A stretch of 64,000 bases of DNA from Adineta vaga (lineage: Eukaryota > Rotifera): positions 6,076,001 to 6,140,000 of the forward strand of contig CP075496.1 of assembly GCA_021613535.1 (NCBI GenBank), given 5' to 3'. How positions within the stretch are numbered: position 1 is the first letter of the stretch; each line of letters opens with the position of its first letter. Below the pieces are notes generated by a model, which saw only the letters and a list, made by a program, of their open reading frames with translations, had not been told where the DNA came from and made no database searches. A program made the position numbers and the translations under genes. Of the stretch, positions 26,837 to 38,177 are shown piece after piece.

Positions 26837-28830
26837 ATGCGTTTTACTAATCCTCTATATACACGTACTTGGACAAAAATGTTTACACCTGTTTCAACAT
26901 TTATCACACAATTAGGTAATTATCTTGAGAAAACAACTGAAATATTCGAGGCAAAGGTCGTTTCCATTTGTCAGATTGTCTAAGAAAAACATAACCTGAC
27001 TTGACTATTATTATTTTTTTTTAATGAAAGCTAATGTAAATAGTCACCATATGTAGCTTCGATTAGTTTCATCATTCTTCTTCTATTTAATTGGAGTCAA
27101 AGAAACATACAGTTTATTTTTGTTTTTTTTTTAACAAAACAGAAATCTTTTCTAGGTAAACAACTTGGTTTACAGACAATTTCAGAAAAAAACTCCTGTG
27201 ATAATGATGTTTTAATCGAAATGGATACAATGTCTAATGGAAACGTTAAACATGATAATGAATCAAATTCTTCAGAAAATATTCTTTCAAATTTTTTATC
27301 TAATCTTACATTTTCGTTTGGATCTCAAACATCATCGCAATCGAACTATGCCGATCAATCTCGCCAATCGCCATCTAAAACATTCAAATTTTATAAGAAA
27401 AAACAACGAAATGCTGATATTAAACATTCGGAAAAGAATACGATGTATCATCAACTTCATATTCAAACAACAAATGATGAAAATAATAATCAAACAAAAA
27501 CAGACAATTCAATTATTATCAATCTTCCAGCACAAACATCTTCCGAAACGAATGATGATATTGACAAATATGTTTTTACTCTTGAACATTTCCTTTGGAT
27601 AACTATTGTTACACTTTGTTATTTTGCATGGTTTATATTTATTGCAGGAATATCAATTGTACCTGTAATTATCTATTTAGTTCTTATCTCACTTTATGTT
27701 TTCTCAGATCGTACACGACGTTTTGCATTAGCTATTATAATTTATTTCACTTATTTACTTTTGTATGATGCATTACATTTAATACCAAATTATACAATAT
27801 CAAATGTTCATATTCTTGATGTTTATTTAATTGAAAAGAAACTTTTTGGAATCTATAAAAATGGACATTTAATGACATTAAATGAATATTTTCGATTAAA
27901 TCATACACCATTTTTCGATGTTCTATCGGGTATATGTTATCTTAATTGGTAAGAAATCCAATATTTATTTCGTGTTTCTTTGTCTTGTTTTTCTTTCTTT
28001 TTTTCAAATTAAAGAGAAAAGATATTTATTAACTTTGTTATTGAATATGTTTTCTCGAGTTTTTTTTCGATTACGATTATTTGCATTTGAGTTAAGAGTA
28101 ATACGACCTATTTGTTCAAAGATAATTGATTTCGATAGAATTTTTATATGAAATTCTGATTGTATTCTAGAAGAATGAAACAGATGGAAAATAATATTAA
28201 TCAAAAATATCTATCTAATCGATTTTTTTTTATTTTCTATAGGATTCCAATACCAATTGCATATAGCTTATATCTTTATCGGTATAAAACTAAACGAGAT
28301 TATATTGATTTTGCATTTACATTTCTTCTTACAAATCTTCTTGGTTTTGTTATTTATTATATCGTTCCAGCTGCGTAAGTCATTTCTTTTCTCATTCATT
28401 TCCCTGGGTTATCTTGATCTTTTCCTTTAGACCACCATGGTATGTAGAATTGTATGGTTTTGATATGAATATGAAAGCACCCGGTAGTCCAGCTGGTTTT
28501 ATTCATTTTGATCGAATTCTTGGATTGAAAATCTTTTCATCGATGTATTCGAAAAATGCCAATGTTTTTGCTGCTATTCCATCATTACATGCAGCTTATC
28601 CACTAATAACTGTTCTCTACGGATCTTTAAGTAAAAAACTTTGGCTTCATATCGGATTTGTGATATTTACATTGGGTGTATGGTTTTCCGCTGTTTATTC
28701 TGGACATCATTATGTTATTGATGTTCTAGCTGGTGGAACATGTGCTGTATCAGCTTTTATACTATATCGTCTTTTATCTCGTGTACCAACAATCAATCGA
28801 TTACTTGTTGCATACAGTAAATTAATCTAA
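26837..28830 (+). CDS. AUR1-like inositolphosphotransferase (PAP2 superfamily), 467 aa
   Basis: Four exons: 26837-26915, 27156-27948, 28243-28374, 28431-28830. The N-terminal 120 or so residues are Ser/Asn/Gln-rich and look disordered. Several membrane helices follow (FLWITIVTLCYFAWFIFIAG, PVIIYLVLISLYVF, FALAIIIYFTYLLLYDA). The catalytic half shows AAPPWYVELYG, then GSPAGFIHFDRILG, then FAAIPSLHAAYPL (PSLH at about 385-388) and SAVYSGHHYVIDVLAGG (HH at about 427-428, Asp at about 432). The PSLH and GHHYxxD histidines and the aspartate are the PAP2 catalytic triad. The APPW...LYG and GSPAG blocks are those of fungal-type inositol phosphorylceramide synthase (Aur1). A lipid phosphotransferase or phosphatase of the Golgi/ER membrane is expected; the actual substrate is not shown by sequence. 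Animals normally make sphingomyelin with a different PAP2 branch. Confidence 0.82.
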
Positions 28831-31800
28831 ATGACTAACGTAATTGTAGCAAACAAACAAAAAACAAATCTTCTATATTTTACACTTATTTTCTGATAAT
28901 ATGTGAATGAAAATGTTTTATTCTTCACATTATAAGATGGTCAGATGAAGCTTTATGCAAAAACCAAACCAAACAAAATAGAAACCAAAATTATTCATTT
29001 GTTGCCCTTTTTGTTTTTGAAAAATAGAAATAAAATAAAGAAAGACGATGTTATGGATCTATTATAATCATATGACTTGATTGTCCTTTTAATTGAAATC
29101 TATAAAGAGAAGCTTTTACTACCTTTCATCTTTATAAACGTGATCTTTGTTAACCTTCATTATAGAATGACCTTAGTGTTTGATGAACCATAAGCAACGT
29201 GTAGATGAGATATTTTTAACTTGCTACTCTTACAAAAATTATGAAGAAGAAAAGTTGTTGATAGCATGAGTATCTCAAAGGTGAAGGATATTTATCTTCA
29301 AATGTATGATGATAAGTGTTATCATGGTGAGAGAATATGTAATTTGAAAGAGGAAAAAAAGAAATGAGTTCAAGTGATAATATATATATATATATTGTAA
29401 AAGATGATACTATAAATTAAAATTTTGTTTATTTTATTGGTAGATTTGATCAATCAATAAGTGCATTGAATGAAAGAATTTCCCATGAGTATAAAAACTA
29501 AATCAATATCATGTTATTTATTCGACATAATAAAGTTAATAGCATGATAATGTCATGAAATAGTTTGTTTTGTTTTACTTCGAAGAAATAAATCAAAACA
29601 GTAAAAGCATCGAGATTTATACAAAACGCGTGACAAGATCAGACTCCTGAGACTAAGCAATGGTGACAATAATCGTTTTTCAAATAGCAAAAAAATGTTT
29701 TCTTTTGTAAATTAAAACCATTCTTTGATTTCTTTCCATCGTGAAACCTCAATTAAATATGTTACACCTATTTTCACTGGTTATACTGATGTCCAATAGG
29801 TAAACGTATGTCATTTTATTTATTCTCTCGTTATTAGTTTTTTTTCTCTTGTTCTGTTCTATTTTTTTCTTTTACCTCTTGGAAAAGAAAATGTTTCTTT
29901 TTTTTTCTTTTGTGTTTTCGCTTGCTGACCAACTCCTTCATTTTTTCTCTCTTCTCTTCTTTTGTTAGTTTTCATCGGAGATGTTTATTTTGGCCTTCTC
30001 ATTATCCTTGTGTAACACAACAATCTTTCGTTCGATTGTTACAATCTACAAAAAAAATTGCTTTCGTTACTTGTGTAATAGTTTATTTGTCACAACATCT
30101 CGAAAGGGTACTCTCAAGCGAATACTTGAGTAGGCGTGTCATTTTTTTTCTTTAGCCAGAGACAAAGCTTCTATCGATAATCATGAGTTGATTTTCATAG
30201 TGACCTCTGTTCCAAGTGTATATCTTTATTAAAGATAAAGCAAGGTCGTATAGATGCATGTAGATTAAAGAAAAAAAGGATTGGGATTTTTAGTTCTGAA
30301 AGGATAAAAAATATGAAGAAGCTGTCAGTGACAGGGATGTTCTTTTTCCGATAGGTAGTCGTTATATTTTGTTTACTGCGCATGACTATTGAGTATTATT
30401 GTTAGAACAGTATTAGAAAGAAAGTGAAGAGAAAAAGTAGATAGGTAAAAGGTAAGAACAATGAAATTTTTGTCATTCTTTTCTGAAGAAAAATGGATGT
30501 TTTAGCTATTTACATCCTGACAATATGGTGAGTAATAGTAAACGATTTATAGGTCTCTTAGTGTACATGATTTTGAATAAGTTTGTTTCGTTTCTTTTTT
30601 TTGTTAGAATATAAAATCGATAAAAGAAAATGTATGATTCATGTTACTTGTCGGCTTACGACGTTAGTGGTTCCGTTTTTTTTTATTAATATTCTAAAAT
30701 GCATGTATTTGATTGTGTTTGCACTTATTCTCTCTGTTCTATGTTTCACGGTAGGTGTATTCATCTCTTTGTATTCATACAATCGTTCTACTAATTTAGT
30801 TTCATAGTAGAGAACTACATACATACGTATCATCAATGTTCGATTAAAAGTATAAAACAGTTCATATTTGCATGAGACTTTACTTTCTTTTTCTAATTAC
30901 ATGGTAAATATCGAATGATGATCAGCTTGTCGCTAGTCATCGTCCTAGACAGATTGCCGAACATTATCTATCTGTGTATACAAATCTTTTGTTCCATTCT
31001 TGTAGTCACATAGAGAATCTTTTGTTAAGTGCCTTCTGGGTAACACGTGCATGTATTTAGCACTTTTCTCATTCATCATTCCTGCAATCACCCACACCCT
31101 CATAGACGTTGTAGAGCAATTTTTTATAGTTCATGGTCTACCTATCTACAGGCTACATTTTTTTTACTTTCATATTCTTTTTTTCTCTCTCTTTCTCGAT
31201 GTTCGGTCGCATGTATTCATCTTTCATTAAATAAATGTGATGCAACCATCATAAAAGTTAGTAATTGCCAGACATGAACCCTTTTAGCAGATTAAATTCA
31301 AAGTACATGTTACTATTTTTTTCGAATGATGATATTTTCGTTTGTGATTATTATTGTTCTTATACCAATTGAACTTTATAAAACTTGGACAATTTGTCTC
31401 TTTGTTTGTCGGAGTGATTTTCTTCTTTTTTTCTCTCTCTCTCTCTTTCTCTTCTGTTCATTTTCTTTATTTGAACTTGTACATGTAGAAGTAAATGTAG
31501 GTAACATAGTTTCTTTCTTTTTTTCCTCTCCTATACATATACAGACGCATAGGTTGAACTGTCTTCAACGTGTCACAATAGAAGTCGAACTTTTCTTTTG
31601 TCGCATTCAATTTTTTTTTCTTGGCCATTCTTTTAATTGGCCTGCTGAATGGGCAGAAAAAAAGAGTCGAAGGAGAAGAAGGAGACGAGGAAAAGGTGAA
31701 GATTGCATCGTTAACATGTCCTGTCTTTTGAATAGTGTGTGTGCGTGTGATAGTAGATGAATATGACGTTGTGTGAATCTTTCTTCATTGATGAAAGTTT

Positions 31801-31888
31801 GTCGTCTTTTTCTTTTCAGATGTTTCTTTTACTTAACAGAGCATGATATTGATGTTTTCAATCAATCCAAAGATTGTTCTGAATTCAC
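28831..31888. other. Intergenic / 5' region of the Rab11-FIP gene
   Basis: About 3 kb. A TA run lies at about 29381-29396, and T-rich and CT-rich tracts lie at 29830-29960 and 31170-31200, with (CT)n at about 31433-31450. The frames at 29910-30155, 30583-30807, 31047-31277 and 31326-31760 fall in these tracts and have no recognisable protein. A T-rich acceptor at 31818-31819 lies 69 bases before the Rab11-FIP start. Confidence 0.55.
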
Positions 31889-34800
31889 ATGATGGATATC
31901 GACTTAAAACAAGTATTTTCTATTCTTGACGAAAACGACGAGGGTCAAATACAATTACGTCGTTTCGTTGACGTTGCTAATAATTATTATTCCGACGCTG
32001 AAGTAAGTTCATTTGAAATTTAAATCTCAACAATTATTCTCAAGTGAACTTTTGAAATCAGAAATATGAAACGAATTTAGAAACAAAAATTGCCCACTTA
32101 TGTTCAAAAGGCCATTAGATTATTTCATTTGCATTAATCTTCTGTATTATATTTAAAAATTTAGTTAATAGAATTTTCTATTTTAGCAACTTGCTCGTAT
32201 TACTAAAGCGTTAGATCCAGATAATACTGGTTTAATTAATTTCGATCAATTTTGTGACGGCATTGCTCAAATAAGTTCATTGCAAGGTTTAACACTCAAA
32301 GAAGTTGCATCCGATTTAACACGTCGTAGTCGAGAAAATTCATTAGTTGAAGATTCAGATCGACGAAGTTTGGTAAGAATAGATTCGAATTTTAAATATT
32401 CCGAATAAAAAACGAAATCAAAATCATTCAGCAAAAAAATGTTGAGAACAAAAAACACATTTTTGTCTTTTCTGTATTCTATAGAAAACGAATAATGGAT
32501 TTGATTTCTCTTCCCTATCTTCTTGGCCTAATCTTATCGGCGAAGAGGTGATAATCATATAGATTCTGCTTTTTCTTGCTTATTCTTTTTTTAGAATATT
32601 GTTCTCTTTTCAATTTTGAAACCATCTACTATTACTTTCTTTCAATGTTTCAGAATCAAGACGGGAGTACGACAACTTTTAACGAATACGACGTCGAAAG
32701 TGACGAAGCATTTCATCCTCCTAATCACAAATCACACACGTCTAACATTCGAACATCAACATTGACAAACAGTACAACGAATAGAAAGAAACCTAATCAT
32801 CATAATAACCGGAACAGTAATCGAAATAGTCAATCATTTTCACCAAGATTAGAATCACCATTGTAAGTTCAATATCATCTTATTGTAGATGTCTTCTTAT
32901 AGATTTGATCTCAAATTAGATTCTGTCAATGTTGACACTAAGTAGATATAGTTTAAGAACATGTGAGATAAATATAAAGATAGATTGAAATCCTTTGAGA
33001 GTAATGCTTTCTATTTGTTGAATCATTTGTCATCGAATGCTTGTTACGAATATTTTTGGTTGGATCAAGTTTATAAATGTTCTATTCTAGAGAAATTTGA
33101 GATATTCACAATAATTTTTGTTTGAGCATGAATGGAAGTAGAGAAGGATCAAATATTTGTTTCTAGTCTTGAACTTTGCTAACAGAAAAATCACGATAAA
33201 TGAACAGATTGCTTTTTCTCTATAACAAAATGGAACGATGAAATATTTCCATTGACATCAATTAATATCTCTGTTTGTTTAATATAGTTACGGTGACGAC
33301 GAAGAATTTACTGGTGTTGCTGAACCTACGTCCAGTGTTTATTCACCTGAAACAGTTTATCCACGAGCTCCATCACAACGTGTTGCGTATGTTTTATTCA
33401 TATTCTTCTTCATAACTTCTATCATGAATTTATATTTAGCCAAAATTTAAAACGAAATAGTTATTTACAACCAATCGTACCTTCAGAACAACCCGAACAA
33501 CAATTACAAGAAACAGTACGTACAACTTTCAATGAAATCTTTAGAACAAATGGTCAAATTATTTTCGTTAATTTAAGGTTGACGAATTACAGAAAACTGT
33601 TGATACTTTAGCAGATCAAAAACAAAAAACAACTGAACGTTTATCAAAAATTCAAAGTGAAAATACTGATTTAAGGAGCAGGTATAGAAATCTATCAATA
33701 CTCTAACACTAATTCGTTATCTGAAATTTCATTGATTCAGACTTTTAGCACTCGAAGATCGTTTTCACGATCTTGAAGGTCAACAAACTCGTACAGCACG
33801 AAGTGAACAACAAAAATACACGGAATTTATTGTAAGTGAAATTAGAAAACCTCTTCATAGATTTTCAAATTTGTATTCATATTTTAGAATCAAAAAGATC
33901 GATCATTTCTTCAAGAAAAAGAAATCTTACAATCAAGGTAATATTTTTTTTCAATTTTCCTTTTCTTTTTCTTTTATTTTAAAACATCATTTCCTTCGAC
34001 AAATAATTTTCTTAATTGATTTTTTCTTCTAGCGTTATGAGGTTTGTGTACTTTTTGGTTTCTATTTAGACCCTTATTTTAACCTTCTTCTCCTTTTGTT
34101 CTTCTTGTATATATATATGTGTGTATTGAAGTGAATAGTTTCTTATTATTTTAACTGTAGTACATCATTTATTGTTAGATGTTCATCGAATTTTAACACT
34201 TTAAAACTAACGATGATGACTATATGTGACACTCTACATCTTATTCTTGTTCATTTTTTTTAAAGGATCAACGCAATCGAAACTGAACTTAAACAAACGA
34301 CTCAAATCAATGGACAAATGAAAAAAGATGTTAAAGATTTACAAGAGGTAATTAGAAATATAGCATATCTCAGATTTGAGATTGATTCAAACATGTCATA
34401 CAAAAAGTTAAAATTAACTTAAAAATATAGAAATCTAATAAGCTTTTCGATGGTGATTTTAATTCTTGATTTTGTTTTTATAGAAACTTGAAGATGTTGA
34501 TATTCAATTACATGACAGTCAAATTCGATGCAATCATTTATCAGAAGATAATGAAAAACTCTTAGAACAACTTCGTCTTCAACGTGAAGAACTTGAATCA
34601 GAAAAGCTAACAAATGCACAAGTAAGCATTTTTTTTCGATTATCATTCAAATGTAATTACATACGAAAAATGTATTCTATTGTTTAGCTTGCAGAACAAT
34701 TAACACTGGAGTCATCACGTAAAACATTTGGTCGTACATTAACTCGTACGGAAAGTATTATAAAATCATCGGAAATACGTATTCAAGATCTTGATGCACA

Positions 34801-35893
34801 AGTTCAATCATTAAAACTAGTATGTATATCAATTCTTGTGGAAAATATCAAAATATTTCATATGAATTTTTTAGGAAAATCAAAAATTGAAATGTGAAAA
34901 TGAAGAACTACGTGAACGTGCTGTCGTTACGTATGTTTTCAGCGAAAGAGAAGAGAATTTTTAATTTTAATAAAAAGAATATTCTTTTTAGTGGTATTGA
35001 CGAAGGTCGACGATTAATGGCAAATCCAGATAGTCTTTCTTATGCTGCTGAACTTGAAGTTCTTTCCAAAGATGAGGTATGTAAATATTGCTGCTTAAAA
35101 CTTTCAAGAGAATTTTATATAACAATATCTAGTTCTTTCTATTCTTCCCTACTGAAAACTTTTTGGAAACGATTAAGTTTCTGTTATGCTCTAAGATGTA
35201 CTTTTGTGTTTTCTTTTTAATCTAAATCATTGCAGTTAATGAGCAAATTAAGAGATCAATTTTCCATAAATGATCGTTTACGAGAATACATCGAACGAAT
35301 GTTAACTGTTATCATCGAAAATAATCCTCAATTACTCGAAGTAACAACGAGTAGTGGTGTATCCATTGGTTCGATGAGTATGTCATCATTGACATCATCA
35401 GCACCTCCTCGCTCAAATTTACCATCAACTGACAATACAAAATCATTATCACAAACAACAGAAGTAATTCCAAAGGATTCATCGTCAACGACAAACAAAG
35501 AACCAACTGACAAGTATTGTCGCCTGTAACGTCGAATTCCTCCTTTATTTGTGTCTAATGCTTCTGTGATCTCTTCTAACACAAGCCATCCTATTCTCTC
35601 GTATGCGCTTTCTAGTGACGTCTTTACTATTGCTTCTATTGGGGATATTTTGTAGAGTATCTCTACTTTGTTTTATCTTGCATGCTTGTCGTCTTCTTCT
35701 ATACTTTGTCACTTTGTTATCATGCACATATGTTCTTTCACCTAATATGACACATTCATTTTAAACGAATATTTCAATATATTTTGTTTTTTCATTTTAG
35801 CTCATAAGTATGAATCGACGTCTTCGTGAATACATCGATACTTTATTAGTTCAAATTCTTGTCAATGATCCAACAATACTTGAAAAACAGTAG
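31889..35893 (+). CDS. Class II Rab11 family-interacting protein (FIP3/FIP4-like) with alternative last exons
   Basis: Exons: 31889-32002, 32187-32372, 32485-32547, 32654-32862, 33288-33386, 33440-33515, 33578-33681, 33741-33831, 33888-33937, 34266-34347, 34484-34621, 34688-34819, 34875-34930, 34992-35076, then either 35236-35529 (592 aa) or 35801-35893 (525 aa). The N-terminus has two EF-hand-like loops (DENDEGQIQLRRF, about 14-26; DPDNTGLINFDQF, about 48-60), as in FIP3/FIP4. The middle is disordered, then coiled coil from exon 7. Each terminal exon supplies a Rab11-binding domain (RLREYIERML...NNPQLLEV or RLREYIDTLL...NDPTILEK). Class II FIPs link Rab11 recycling endosomes to cytokinesis and to motor proteins. 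Which EF-hand positions bind calcium is unclear; the first loop looks degenerate. Confidence 0.9.
34033..34041 (+). other. Candidate 9-base cassette microexon in the Rab11-FIP gene
   Basis: Inside the unusually long intron 33938-34265, a T-rich tract ending in CTTCTAG is followed by nine bases and then GTTTGT. Inclusion is in frame: exon 9 ends in phase 2 (AG), the microexon restores phase 2 (also AG), and exon 10 continues normally, adding three residues. No transcript evidence is available. Confidence 0.35.
35236..35529 (+). other. Alternative terminal exon A of the Rab11-FIP gene (long form)
   Basis: It starts after TTGCAG in phase 0 and ends with TAA. It encodes LMSKLRDQFSINDRLREYIE, then RMLTVIIENNPQLLEV (the Rab11-binding domain), then a Ser/Thr-rich tail of about 60 residues. 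A possible donor at 35515 would join exon B out of phase and meet a stop at once. Exon A is therefore read as a true last exon. Confidence 0.75.
35801..35893 (+). other. Alternative terminal exon B of the Rab11-FIP gene (short form)
   Basis: It starts after TTTTAG in phase 0, the same phase as exon A, and encodes LISMNRRLREYIDTLLVQIL then VNDPTILEKQ and TAG. It ends a few residues after the Rab11-binding helix, as class II FIPs do. AATAAA occurs right after the stop (35896-35901). Confidence 0.75.
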
Positions 35894-36652
35894 AAAATAA
35901 ATTACAAAACGCTTGATAGTTTTTTTTTCTGTCTGTCTCTCTCTCTCTTTTTATATCTGTACAGTTGCCCTTTCCGAGAATGTTTGTGTGATTGAGAGCT
36001 TATTTAATTCTTTACCTTCAAAATTCATTTACTTCATCACTAATCACTCTCTGATTGAATTCTATCAACTCTATCGAAGAGTAATTATTGATTTCTTTAT
36101 CATGTCAATCTTATTTTGCATTCCGTCTAAACATTATGTTTTTTCGCTTTCTCTTCTTCTATCGATCAGTATATGAACATTCCACTGTTAATCAAAATAC
36201 GTCCATAAATATTATAGTTCTCTCATTGTGTGTGTGTGTGTTTTCTGAGAATCTTTATATGATTCAGAGATTTTGTTTTTGAAAAAGAAAAGCATTTTGT
36301 TATATCGCGTTTTGATTTTTTTGTTTTGTTTCAAAGCTATCTGTCCACTCCGGTTGTGTGCGTATATATCTTGTATAAAAGAAAATAAAAGAAGAGCTGA
36401 TTTTGATTTTTAACTATAATACTATTAGTTCTGTTGCGATATGAAGAAAAAGATGTCAGACGAATGAGATGAATGGATGAATTTAAAGAATTTGATTGGT
36501 AGGTTATATGACGTCAAAATGAGACGAGATTTTTCATCGATGAATCATTGTTTCCAGAAAATAAGCACTCTCTCACGTTCTTGTGTTCTTTATATAAATA
36601 TAAATATCTCGTCTTTCTTTTTTGTAATATACAAACTACAAAATATAAAATC
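35894..36652. other. Intergenic
   Basis: About 760 bases. It starts with AATAAA signals for the Rab11-FIP transcript and a (CT)n run at 35935-35949. Short frames (35913-36176, 36088-36282) look random. No gene is seen. Confidence 0.6.
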
Positions 36653-37496
36653 ATGAGTTTTCTTGGTAACCTTGGTAAAAAGGCTGTAGAAAAAGCCTAT
36701 GATCTGGCCTCAAAAGTTGAAGGTGGTAGAGACTATTTAACTAGTGCTGCTAATACAGTTAATTCTTTGGTAAAAGGCAAAGATGCACGGTAAGGTTTTT
36801 CTATATTCGTTATCAAACTAATCTTTCTTTCAATATTTCAGTGTCTATCTGAAACCTGGTAATGTTATACAATTTGTATCACGTGCATCTGGTCGTTCTA
36901 TTCAAATTGTTGTGGCTAAAGATACTAATGAATTAATCTGTGATGCTATTGGTGGTACTGGACCATTCTTTCCCAATGCATATTGGCTTGTTGTTTGTGG
37001 TCCACATGGTCGATATTTTTTCCACAATAATTATAATTATTTAGCAATTAAAAATGGTACAATTGTTATCATTCCATCGTCAACTAGTGAAAAACCACCT
37101 GTTGAAGCTGAATTTCGTGTACAAGATGTCTTAGGTTCAGCTCAAGCTATTTATCTTGAATCTGTTCATATGCCAGGACATTTTATTAGTTTCGATGATA
37201 ATGGATCTATTGGTGATGAAATAAAAATAAAAACAAAAGAAAAATTCTCTCAATTCGAAATTCAATTGGTAGGAAAAATTTTAAAAAAACGTTTGCATCT
37301 TCATTATATACATCTATCTGTTTAGATTGCTTATGGACCAGGTATTCAACCTGAAAAAGATGATCATACACTTGAAACATCGAATGAAGCATCACCACCA
37401 TCTTATTGGGCTGCAGCAGCAGCCACTGGATCAACATCACCAACAGCAAACCGACAATCTCATATTGACAATGGTGTCACTTCACCCAAATCATAA
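36653..37496 (+). CDS. Unrecognised 244-residue protein, possibly beta-trefoil-like
   Basis: Three exons: 36653-36789, 36842-37268, 37326-37496. The N-terminus (MSFLGNLGKKAVEKAYDLAS) could form an amphipathic helix. A compact region from VYLKPGNVIQFVSRASG to about QFEIQLIAYGPG is rich in predicted strands separated by turns. It contains YWLVVCGPHGRYFFHNNYNY and AIYLESVHMPGHFISFDDNG; the latter is the kind of turn seen in beta-trefoil repeats (FGF, fascin, RICIN-like). The C-terminal 40 or so residues are Ser/Pro/Thr-rich and disordered. There is no signal peptide or membrane helix, so a cytosolic protein is likely. I cannot name the family. The fold suggestion is weak and based on strand and turn pattern only. 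Confidence 0.8.
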
Positions 37497-38177
37497 ACTA
37501 TTACAACGATTCCATTTCGAATATCTTTTTTTTATTATTATTCTATATTTCGTGTCGTATTTCATGTGCAAGACAAACGCTTCTTTTTTTTCCACTTTCT
37601 ATATAAATATACACATCTATGACTGGAAAGTATCTTATATATTTGATGGAAGAATGACAAAGTATTTTGTTCGATTTCTATTCATCGCAAGAATATATAT
37701 TTGTAAATCTAATTGAAAAATATCAATTAGTAAAATGTTTTCTTTTGTTAAAACTCGAATGTATTTGAGCAAAACCAAATTGCTTTAGAAACTACTTGAT
37801 TACAACTCAGAAACAAAGAAAGAAATTACAATTTACATGAAGTTGTGTCTGAAAGAGTTGTACAAAAATGATACTTTTCCGAAGTGATTTCGCTTTTGAC
37901 TCTTCGAGATGTAAGTGACAAGTCGAAGTTCTCTCACTTCTAACGTCATCTATTCTTATTTATTTTTTTCCATTGGTGCACATATTTTCCTTCTCTAACC
38001 AGTTGAAGACTAAGAAGAAAAAAGAAAGCAATCATGTTACGAGCAGATACATTTCAAACTTGTAGTTGGTTGACCTTTTTTCTCTATACGCTTAATCAAT
38101 GAAATCTTACTATTTTCTCCGAAGAATTCAGATGTTATTTCATATTTTTCTATATATTTCATCTGATTAATTAACTT
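37497..38177. other. Intergenic
   Basis: About 680 AT-rich bases holding the 3' end of the preceding gene and the 5' region of the first TADA3-like gene. No further feature seen. Confidence 0.6.

Noticed and set aside
31047-31760. Two consecutive frames upstream of Rab11-FIP
   Set aside because: They lie in T-rich and CT-rich tracts, give Phe/Ser-rich translations, and show no family features or splice logic.
35515-35890. Splicing Rab11-FIP exon A into exon B to give two Rab-binding domains in one protein
   Set aside because: The possible donor at 35515 is phase 2 and would create an immediate stop in exon B.
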